From contig CM076140.1 in NCBI GenBank assembly GCA_038025085.1, positions 22,379,501 through 22,443,500 on the forward strand: DNA of 64,000 nucleotides, read 5' to 3'. The notes beneath the pieces are model-generated. The model did not search any database and was not told the DNA's origin. It saw only the letters and a list, made by a program, of their open reading frames with translations. The position numbers were made by a program, and so were the translations under genes. Origin of the DNA: Tetragonia tetragonoides (Eukaryota > Streptophyta > Magnoliopsida > Caryophyllales > Aizoaceae). Within the stretch, counting starts at the first letter, position 1, and each line of letters starts with the position of its first letter. Shown piece after piece: positions 54,797 to 64,000 of the stretch.

Positions 54797-56370
54797 AGGA
54801 ACAAAAATGGAGAACGGTGCCCGTAGCAATTTTGCCTTAACGTGCCCTTCGGAGCATCTCTCTCTAGACTTTAAAAGAAAGATTTTACTAAAGTAAATTA
54901 GGGAATCTTTGTTACTCTGTTTCCTCGGTTTCAGTCTCTACGTTTCTCTCTCTTAACAAGGATCAAGGTCTTATAAGAGCACATGGACTTATCTGGATGA
55001 ACGAGATGATTGCTTTGCAAAAATGATTCTAAACTCAATAATGCATGCAAAGCTTAAAGACGACTTAGACTATCAAAGCCTTTATTAGGCATAGAAGCTT
55101 AGTCGTTCTAGGTTAAATCTCTCAAAAGATAAAAGATAATATTTCCAAAAGATAGGATAGAGTTTAAGTTCTACTAAAAAGCTTCACTTAAACTAACGTA
55201 GATGGAAACTCCTCCAAGGCTTTTAACAAAAAAGATCACGGCCAAGTGGTAGGTAATTTATCAGAATCAAAAGTCTAAAAGATAATAGAGATATTCTAGA
55301 AGATAAAAAGTCTAAAAGATAACAGAGATAATCATTTAGGACTTGGCCAACAAGTAAAATAGTTTTCAAGATAAATATTTTCAAAATAAAATCTCTTTTT
55401 GTTAAAAATCGATTTTGCAATATTTAATTTTCCAAAACAATTTATATTTCATCAGAAGAATATTTGTGTAAAGATCTAAAAAGATCATACACAATATATT
55501 CATAGATTTAATAAATACGAAATATGCAAAGCTCGTCCAGATAGCCAGCTAAAAGTAACATGGTCCAACATGTTGATTCCCTTATGGTCCTTCAAGCTTT
55601 AGTGCCGGTAATAGAAAAAAGGGTTCACAAGACTATTCCGTTGCACTCTTAGATACTAGCACACTTGTCCATACTCAACCAAGATCCCTTTGTCATGACC
55701 ACTTTGACTCTTACTAAAACATTCATGCATAGTAATCAAAGACTAATTGTACCAACCACATTACATAGTCGTTATGTCTGCTTGTAATAATCCAAGCATT
55801 TTCATAAGCAATCATGCATCAAGTGTTTCCTTTTCTTGCATCCTTAAGTAAACCTGCCATCATTGTTAGTTCACAAATATAAGTACACTTAGTTTGTTAT
55901 CATCAAACCATAAGAACCCAACATAGAATATATCGGGGTGATGTAACAAGGTTAGGGTACAAAACTGAATGGACCTGGAAAATCGCCGCGAGAGAGAACT
56001 GGGCCAAGCCGCCAACGCTAGCGGTTGGTGGCCAAACCACTACGCTTAGCGGCAGAACCGCTACACCTAGCAGTAGCTGCTAAGATCATATTGGTACCAC
56101 CGTGTAAGGACCCAGGATCGTTTCCACCACGGAATGTGTCCTTGTGGAAAATTCGTATGCTGGGGGCTTAGTTAAGTTCAAGGAACCGTCGAGTTAGAAA
56201 AGCATTTAAAAATACTTGAATTGAGTAAAAACGATGAAAGATGTCAAAATTCTGCTACCGACTTTTAACCGAATGGACAACTCAGTAGAGCGAAAAGTGA
56301 ACTACTCATGTTTTTAAAAAGGCTCCCTCTCATATTAAACATATGAGTACCCAAGAATAAAGGGTTCGAG
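54797..56370. other. Unassigned non-coding region
   Basis: AT-rich, with short repeats of 'agtctaaaagataa' (about 55268 and 55309). A cluster of 'agcggc/gccgct' words at 55985-56095 is like the GC-rich clusters in Tat LTRs. No coding signal. Probably LTR or leader debris of further elements. Confidence 0.4.
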
Positions 56371-56780
56371 GTCGAAGGTACGAGGTGGGAAGGTCTTAGG
56401 CACCCAACTCGCCCGTTTTATGACGGCCTCTACTAAGTCAAGTTTGCTTAATAATTTAAAGATATAATTCCCATAGAAAACCGGATTAACAACCTAGATT
56501 AGACTATTAATTGGTTCATCACAAGCACCACGACATTAATTATTAACCCATATTTAGAGATGCATTTGATTGACAAGTTGAGCAATAGAACGCTGGACAT
56601 GCTTATTTACAGAATTGAAAGACAGTATTTAAGAAGCAATAAAATGCATGATTAGCATGATATCTACATTGTGGCTACTAGAAAATAAAAAGTTAAGCAA
56701 TTAATTTGATTTGAGCCCTCAGGAGTTTTGTTCCTGGACAGTAGGCTATTTTACAATTGAATAGTAAAGCAAGATCCCAA
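56371..56780 (-). repeat. Tat LTR U5 fragment, minus orientation
   Basis: 'cttaggcacccaactcgccc' and 'acggcctctactaag' (about 56395-56440) are the reverse complement of the U5 block of the Tat LTRs (compare 15955-16000). LTR ends and primer site are not found, so boundaries are rough. Confidence 0.5.
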
Positions 56781-56784
56781 GCAA

Positions 56785-57040
56785 CACTAGTAGAGAATAA
56801 CCTATTTTACAGCGGTTAAATGATCCATTGTACTTCGGTTCCGTGTTATGGATAAAGCGTCGTGCTTATGGCCGACGTAAAAGATAAGGAAATTACAGCG
56901 GGTGTAAACCGCAGTAAAAGATGGGAAAGTACAGCGGGTGAAACGCAGAACCGCTGTAGGTCTTTTACTTCGGTTTCCTCTTGTTAACCGCAGTACATAG
57001 GTACTTAGTACTACGGACTAATTAAATGAACCGCTGTATT
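56785..57040 (+). mobile_element. CACTA-like transposon terminus
   Basis: Begins CACTAGTAGAGAATAACC and carries repeated 'aaccgctgta'/'tacagcggt' words in both directions (56811, 56895, 56930, 56948, 57030), like subterminal repeats of CACTA elements. The opposite end and a transposase were not found in the window. The element may extend rightward beyond 64000 or be a lone end. Confidence 0.5.
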
Positions 57041-57448
57041 TTCTTTTCTTTTGTTTTATAAAAAAAAATTATGAGCATGTTTTGTATTAGTATCAATGTT
57101 TTTCCCATGGTCATATTGTTTATACTCTTGACTCATACACATGCATGTAAGCCAAAAATATAGTGGCCAGAAAATGTATATTCATCATCCCAAGTAAAAA
57201 TCCATGATACAAAAATCCATAACAATGACTAAAATATGCATCAATTAAAAAATATTTTAATCTATATAATTAGTTTAAAACACAAAAATGAAACCAGAGT
57301 ATGACAAATCAGCGGATGACATGGACGCTTAGTTGTAACATCCTATATCTACTCATCCAACCAAAAGAAAAAGAAAAAGAAAAAAAATCCAACCACCCCC
57401 TATTTGTAACTGCAACGCATAAATAAATTTCCATCGGACATCGGATAC

Positions 57449-57490
<42 letters not shown>

Positions 57491-57982
57491 TTAAACCCAG
57501 TCTCTCCCATCAGATACAAAACACTCTTAAACCAGAAAACTATGATGCAAAGCCCCCTTTTTCTCTCTCCTTCCATGAATATCAACAGCCCAGACAAAAC
57601 CAGAAAACTGCAGAACGATTCGCCACTCCACCAGAATCCAATTGACAGCACTTTCTCTCTAATCCTACCCCTCTTCATCTGAGACCAAATTTCTGAGTGT
57701 AATGGAATCAATTACTCCATTATCTTCAATCAAGCATCATGACAATTATGAAGTAATATGACGCAAATAAAAAATTACTATCTATTTTTCGCTATTCAAT
57801 CATGCATCTTTCACATTCTTTTTTTTTCCCTCAATTTATTGATTAAGATAATCTGTTTTGATGTATTTTTTTCAATGGTCAGATGTTATGATGTTGTTTG
57901 TTGATGAAGAAGGCGTCATGAACGGTTAGAGAATGGCGATCAATTAAAAGGAGAAGCAAGAAGATAGGAAGAAGCAGTGACG
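57041..57982 (+). other. Possible first exon and upstream region with CT run
   Basis: A (CT)n run at about 57452-57485 in a pyrimidine-rich setting typical of plant 5' leaders, then a purine-rich block (about 57905-57982) ending at a strong donor 'tgacg|gtaagt'. No long reading frame. It may be the first exon of the transcript suggested by the blocks at 60196 and 61261. Confidence 0.3.
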
Positions 57983-59119
57983 GTAAGTACATGAAAACCC
58001 AGACTTAGTAATCTCAATTTACACATTCAATTGAATCTGTTTCAATCCCTTCCGAATTACAATGGTTATTTCACTGCTTTTTTCCAATGTCTATCTGCAA
58101 TGGGAAAATTAAAAAGGTCAAAGACATCTAAATCAAGTGCGCTAATTGTCTTCATCATAATTATTATGGTCTTATCTAAGGAATAGTTTTTCATTGTATT
58201 AGATTCTGTATTATCAGTGAATTACGTAAATAGTTTGTGAAAGATTTCTTCCCGTAAAGATTTTTTATTAACAACATTTATAAGCCAACCAAGTTGGGGT
58301 TAATATACTTCTTTTTCAGAGTGGTAGGAGTGCACAAGATGGGAATATGTTTGAGACATTGTATGTTGCATAGTGTATAGATCTCAATTTAGTTTTCCAT
58401 GTTTCATATCCCTTTTTTCCCCTCAAATCTCATCTTTTGAGTTTCTCGGCCGATAGGAAATAGGGGCGGTTAAGCATGGTTAAATGTTAACCATGGTCGA
58501 ATGTGTGAGACAATATAATCTAATGACTAACTTCTCTTTTAATGGAGAAAAGGATGTATCTGGGGATAGAGTTGTACTTCATTGTTGATCCATGCTAACT
58601 TGCTCATGGTTGTTCATAATCTTAAGGTAATGTAATTGTTCAAGCGTTCGTTTGTTTGTTTGTTTATCATCTACCAAACAGAATTTGATATTAACCAACA
58701 CTTTATTATGAAATCGTCTGAAACATAGTTTGCATTGGATCGTTTGATATGATCTGTTAAAGATATTGAAATTCAGATACTGCAGATATAATGACATTAC
58801 CATAGTCCTAAATTTTCCTGTGTTATAAGATGTCAGTTACTATTTTTTTAGTAGGTTGCTTATGGGTATATTTTGATATTTAGTGACTTATTTTGTGTTG
58901 ATTTCAAATTTTAAAATTGAGTTTTGGTTTTATGGGTCAGCGTACATTTCTCTTAGTTGTGTGTCAAGGAAGTTTCTGTAAGAGATTGTTGCTTCTATGA
59001 TATTTCGATATTTGGTGACTTGAATTGTATGCATCTTGGTCTTTGTTGGCCTTCATTATATTTGTGATTCACTCTCACTTTGACATGTGGATTTGACAAT
59101 CAGCGTCACATTTACAATA
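57983..59119. other. Unassigned, possibly intronic
   Basis: T-rich with no coding signal, consistent with intron sequence following the donor at 57983. Confidence 0.3.
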
Positions 59120-59626
59120 GATTTACTGAACAGGATTCTAATTAAAATACAGAAATAACAATAAAGTGAAATATATTGTGATGACCACCATGGTGTTGTT
59201 AAGTATTCTTCTACTGACTTTTTGTTGTAATAGTTGATCTGTTGGTTTAATGATCATTTACATAGATTAAGAAGATTTGGCTTTCAATGATTTACTGAAC
59301 AGGATTCTAATTAAAATACAGAAATAACAATAAAGTGGAATATATTGTGACGACCACCATGGTGTTGTTTAGTATTCTTCTACTGACTATTTGTTGTAAT
59401 AGTTGATCTGTTGGTTTAATGATCATTTCCATAGATGAAAAAGATTTGGCTTTCAATGATTTACTGAACAGGGTTCTAATTAAAATACAGAAATAACAAT
59501 AAAGTGGAATATATTATGACGACCACCATGGTGTTGTTTAGTATTCTTCTACTGACTTTTTGTTGTAATAGTTGATCTGTTGGTTTAATGATCATTTTCA
59601 TAGATGAAAAAGATTTGGCTTTCAAT
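59120..59626 (+). repeat. 169-bp tandem repeat, three copies
   Basis: 'gatttactgaacagg' starts at 59120, 59289 and 59458. Each unit runs through 'gaccaccatggtgttgtt' to 'gatttggctttcaat', and copies differ at few positions. It lies in presumed intron. Confidence 0.95.
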
Positions 59627-59664
59627 TAGTCTTAGTCAGCTTGGGGTCTTAAGAAAGCTACTCC

Positions 59665-59826
59665 TACTCATAGTTTGTCATTTGATCGATTCAGGCCGTC
59701 AACTGTTGGTGTTTCATTTTTGGAGAGACAGTGGGTCTTACAAAAGCCCTAACACACTACTACTCATAGTTTGTCAATTGATCGATTCAGGCTGTCAACT
59801 GTTGGCGTTTCATTTTTGGAGAGAGG
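59665..59826 (+). repeat. 96-bp spaced duplication
   Basis: 'tactcatagtttgtca' to 'catttttggagaga' occurs at 59665-59728 and 59761-59822. The 96-bp spacing is in frame (32 codons), giving a small open frame 59604-59846 with repeated 'LLLIVCxLIDSGxQLLxFHF'. I do not think it is a gene. Confidence 0.8.
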
Positions 59827-60195
59827 GGGAGTGGCCCAAAAATTAGAATTGTAACCAATGTGATTTTATTTTAAATTTTTTTGAGGATTTGTAACCGATG
59901 GGAATTCATTTCCCATTAACTGCTACTGTTTTGGCCCTTGAGCTTACAATCAGGGGTGGTTGGTTTCTTTTTCTTTTTCCTTTTTTTATGGGCTGAGTAG
60001 ACAAAGGAACATACAACTCAGCGTACATGTCAGCGGCTGATTTATATAGATTCTCATTCTGATTTTTTTGGCTTATGATTTCCTTCATTTAATTTGATTG
60101 ATCCCACTAAAAGTTTCTACAGTTAATTTTGGTTTTTGATTTGCCGCATTTAAGTTAATTCAGTTGATTCATCTTACGAAGTCTCCCTGATGCAG

Positions 60196-60266
60196 GTAAA
60201 ATGTAACGGTTCTACTCAATTTGTCCAAACCAAACAGTTGTTGGCTATCAAGTTCCTCCTTCAAAG
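60196..60266 (+). other. Exon-like block 2
   Basis: Acceptor 'ctgatgcag' at 60187-60195, donor 'gtaattt' at 60267. 71 bp. One frame is open through this block and on into the block at 61261 after splicing ('KCNGSTQFVQTKQLLA...'), but with no recognised domain. Confidence 0.35.
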
Positions 60267-60562
60267 GTAATTTCTATACTCCAATGTCTATTTGATTTGT
60301 GTTTCATCCTATAATGTTCTTGAATAGGTAGTTTCTGTTATTATTCTGAATTGGGCTGTTGGCCATTACTTTAGTGATGGAGTAAGTTGATTTTAAGAAT
60401 CCTTGATGAGTTAAATGTTAATTCGATGGAAGTTGAGAAGAGGGTAGAGATTGAGGTTCAGAATTGAGGGTGTTTTTTTGCTAATTTCATGTCACCCACT
60501 TATGGGGTTTTTATCTGGTGCTGTATGGATTTTATTGATGGGCATAGGGAAAAAAAATAAAT

Positions 60563-60594
<32 letters not shown>

Positions 60595-60720
60595 CATCAA
60601 CTGGCGGTTACTAATTATATAGATATATTCAATTTTTAAATTTTTTGATGATTTATTGATTTTTTGTTAGATAACCAACTCAAACTAAACAACAACATAA
60701 AAAATAAAAACAACCAACCA

Positions 60721-61120
60721 ACATGCCTGTTCACATTTTGGCCTGTAAAAAAGGCTGATAAGTACACATTCTCATTATCCCTTCATTGCCTGTTGATTTT
60801 GTTTGCATAAAATCTGTAAAAGGTTAGATCTCAATAACTACTAATATTACTATTTGCAACGTAGTTTATAGTGGAAGTGTTAAGTGCCAATCAAATACTA
60901 TGTAACTGTCATTTACCCTTACATGCCTGTTCACATTTTGGCCTATAAAAAGGTTGATAAGTACACATTCTCATTATCCCTTCATTGCCTGTTGATTTTT
61001 TTTCGCATAAAATCTGTAAAAGGTTAGATCTCAATAACTACTAACAGTAGTATTTGCAACGTAGTTTATAGTGGAAGTGTTAAGTGCCAATCAAATACTA
61101 TGTAACTGTCATTTACCCTT
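60721..61120 (+). repeat. 200-bp tandem duplication
   Basis: 'acatgcctgttcacattttg' starts at 60721 and 60921. The copies match almost throughout, ending 'gtcatttacccttacatg'. Confidence 0.95.
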
Positions 61121-61260
61121 ACATGTTTCATATACTTATATTGTTCTCCAATACAAATTTAGGTTTTTAAACATCATGTTTGCCAATTATGTATACTATT
61201 CTACACATTGATAAAGACACTGATATATTGAACTTTTTTGGCTTCATCTTTCAAACACAG

Positions 61261-61320
61261 GCGTGGACATGTGCAGCCTACTAATCTACTCATAGTTACT
61301 CTCCTCATCTACCTATTAAG
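61261..61320 (+). other. Exon-like block 3
   Basis: Acceptor 'tttcaaacacag' ending 61260, donor 'gtaagtaa' at 61321. Exactly 60 bp. With block 60196-60266 and the donor at 57983 it suggests a spliced plus-strand transcript; coding potential is unproven. Confidence 0.35.
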
Positions 61321-64000
61321 GTAAGTAATTTTGAACCCTTCCATTTGTTTGTTTGTCTATTATTTACTGAACCAGTTTGCTTTTATACAACAACTGCAAA
61401 ATGAAAACTTGTGAAACATAGTTTCCATTCGCACTTTTCATAGATTCTGAGAGAGAAACAGTAATCGAGATACTGCACACATAATTACATTAAATTTTAG
61501 ACCTATATGAAATAGTAATGCTTACATAGATGCATATTATAGTAGGCTATTGTTTTCCCCATGTGCATACATTGTCTTCTTTAAGGGTAATAAAGTTATG
61601 GTACAGCTATATGTGAACTTATATCTTTGTAAGGTGATATTGGAAATTTACAGACCAACTCAATTTATGTGGTTATTGATATTTTAAGATCTTGCATGAA
61701 AATAAAATGTTCAAATTTATAGGGCCATCTAAGTGAATTTAGCAGGGGAGAAATAACCGCATCTACCCAAAGTTTTCTTAAGTATGAATAATCATGATTA
61801 AAACACATCTTATTAGCACTTTAGGCTACTGATATAGGGTAGATATGTTCAGAAGAAATTGTATGTTTTGTAGTTTAAACGATTTAATTGACCTACGTAG
61901 ATGTATTTTTCCATAAGTGACAGCCACATCTCACATGTTGATTGATTTGTTAAATGCGGTCTATAGGTTGAATCCCCAACTTTATGCTCTTAAAATGGAC
62001 ATGAATCTATATCTATATAATTAGTTTAAAACACAAATATTAATCCAGAGCTTGACAAATCAGCTGCCTACATGTATGCTTAGTTGTAAGGAAAAAACTT
62101 TTTGGGCAGAATACCGGGCTGTTAAAAAATGAGGAAAGGAAAAAACTTTTGTGCAGTAATGATTCTAGCTTAATAGTTTTTTTTCTGATGGTTTTGTATA
62201 ATTTGCATTCAGTAATGAACCTGGCCCCATCCAAAAAGAAGGAATGAACCTTAAAATTTTAGATTTAATTTTCAAGGGAGTCCAACCAAAATTCATATAA
62301 TCTCGCATTTCTCAGGTTAATAATCATGACATCCCACTAACCAATTAATTGCAAATTGATATTTGGGATCCATAGGCACTTACCAGGTGCTCATTTACTT
62401 TGCCTGATAATTTCTTTATGACTGGAACATGCATTGTCTTCTTGGTTGGTAATAAAGTTAGGGTGTAGCTAGAGGTGGACGTAACGTGATATTGAAAATT
62501 TCCAGAGCAACTCAATTTAAGTGATAATTGACATTATGACATCGTCCATGAAAATAAGTCTTCATATTTTTAGTGCCATTTAAGTGAATTTGGAAGGGAC
62601 AAATAAAAACATCCACCCAAGTCCTAAAGTATTCTTAAGTGGGAAGAATCATGATCTAAATGCACTTTTTTAGCAGCTTCTGTTGTTTCAATCAGAATTG
62701 TCTAGGCTACTGATATAGGGTAGATATGGCCAGTAGGAATGGTTGGTTTTTTTATTTTAAACCGTTGAATTGACCTACGTAGAAGTGCTCTTCTCAGATC
62801 CAGCAATCACGTTACAAATTTTATTACAAAGATGTCGTGATCTGAGGTTTAACTAAATTTAAGTTTCTCTCCTTATGTTTAGTCCTCCTCCTAAATCCAA
62901 TTTTGCTAAACCTATCTATAAATGACAGACAAGGTTAATGGTCCAATATTTTTATCACATCAAAGTTTGTGTTACATATGCCTGTGCTTAGTGCATGTTT
63001 GTGCAAAAAGGGAATTGAGGAATATTGGGACTTAGAATTTGGAAAGGCTTAGATTTTGGAACAAGGGCACAAGATAGTTTCTCTGTTGTTTTGGTATATG
63101 ATTTGAAGAGATTATGGATAACATTGTAGTCCACTTTCGGAGGGTGGGTACTTTTGTTGAAATGAAGATTCAGATTGATGAAGAAAAGTCGGTAAGGTGA
63201 TGTGAGTGAGCACCATTTACTAGGTGTTGAGATATCTCATATGATACAAGGTGTAATAAAGAGACTCAAAACAAATTCATGAAAAATATAGGAGTAGCAT
63301 ACAAGCATTGTGGTTCTACTGATATTTGGTTAGATTCATATGAAGGAAACTATTCTTTATGCATCTGCTAAGATCTTGGATTCCTGTAGTGACTGTAAAT
63401 TGCTGGATTAATAATAAAGCAGGTATCCAGACTTATAATGATGCTAAGCATAGTGATCAATATGTTGTATAAGATTATTTGGGGTGTTGGCTGTCTTTTC
63501 AATTCCACTGAACATTTAGTTATTGCACTCTGGGTCTCATTGATTTAATATATATGACATACTGAATTAGATTGGTGGAGTTTTTTCATAGGTTACTCTA
63601 CAGGCTACAATACACTTATGAAATGAGAGTACTAACTCACTGAGATATGAATCCTGGCATAAAGATGATTGTTTGTCCATTATTAAGCATTATCACAAGA
63701 ACATAAACCAATCTGCTGGCATGTCTCCAGTTCAAGAGCCGTTTCCAAAAGATTTATGTGGGCGATATGTGTAAGTTGGAACTGCCAAGAGTGCCAACAC
63801 TTAAGAACCTGAAGCAACCTGAGAGGTATAAATTGTAGATCTGTACAATTAAAAAGTTTCTGGAAGGGGCATGTTGTGTTTGGAAACAAGGGTTGTTGGT
63901 ACAAGCTTGAATCAAAATGGAGATTGCAAAAAGCTGAGGAAGACAATCCTTCAAGTTAACATGGTTAAAAGGAGCTACAAGCTTGAGCTGAAGAAGGCAA
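61321..64000. other. Unassigned region to window end
   Basis: AT-rich. Near-repeats of wording ('gctactgatatagggtagatat' at about 61825 and 62706, 'ttgacctacgtagatgt' at 61890 and 62770) show an old duplication of roughly 0.88 kb. Short open stretches near 63680-63950 on the minus strand are not recognisable. No RNA gene was seen. Confidence 0.35.

Noticed and set aside
60196..61320. LSD1-type zinc finger read across the two exon-like blocks
   Set aside because: A 'KCNG' start looked suggestive, but the required CxxC pairs and glycine-alanine turn are missing.
63683..63954. Minus-strand ORFs of 66-87 codons at the window end
   Set aside because: Two overlapping frames of similar length, no motif, and AT-rich composition; not supported as genes.

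Overview
This is nuclear DNA of a flowering plant, almost certainly a eudicot. It has no bacterial-style gene organisation, many spliceosomal-type splice junctions, long AT and CT microsatellites, and wall-to-wall plant retrotransposons of several types (Ty1/copia, Tat/Ogre Ty3-gypsy, L1-type LINE, a CACTA-like end). A short 'taagacggtctt'-type motif near 5.8 kb would fit Caryophyllales, but that is only a weak hint. I found no intact host gene, no tRNA or rRNA gene and no CRISPR. The nearest thing to host coding sequence is one terminal-exon-like fragment present twice.

Layout. 1-1743: a broken copia integrase fragment (minus) and a truncated TGTAGACGCC-type LTR. 1744-4206: a large fold-back. 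Two arms of about 0.8 kb, each with a copia LTR, the start of copia gag and 0.4 kb of flanking DNA holding an exon-like ORF, surround a loop with the rest of gag and the protease active site. 4207-7004: unassigned DNA, an (AT)n run and a 5'-truncated LINE tail. 7005-7740: an Ogre-type integrase fragment. 7275-26600: a direct tandem duplication of a 9.6-9.7 kb unit (7275-16956 and 16957-26600). Each unit holds integrase debris, a nearly full-length dead LINE, a plant-mobile-domain (PMD) pseudogene and a 1.9 kb Tat LTR with its primer-binding site. 26601-29268: the body of that Tat element, with a gag-only reading frame. 29269-32120: two LINE fragments in opposite orientation.

32126-54796 is a Tat retrotransposon of about 13.2 kb on the minus strand (gag, protease, RT, RNase H, archaeal-type RNase H, integrase). 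Between pol and the 3' LTR it carries four genes on the opposite strand, each with its own TATA box; one is clearly spliced. A second, mosaic Tat element (32674-42161, 5-bp target duplication GAAAC) has inserted between the TATA box and the coding sequence of the first of these genes, at about the predicted transcription start. The mosaic element itself contains a foreign partial LTR and three minisatellite arrays.

54797-64000 is mostly non-coding: remains of an LTR, a CACTA-like terminus, a 169-bp repeat in three copies, a 200-bp tandem duplication, and two or three well-bounded exon-like blocks that suggest a spliced transcript of unknown nature.

All transposon reading frames here carry stops or frameshifts, so the window reads as nested, decayed heterochromatin-like DNA. 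The antisense gene cluster inside the large Tat element is the part I consider most worth pursuing. All calls are from reading sequence and motifs by eye; no database search was run.
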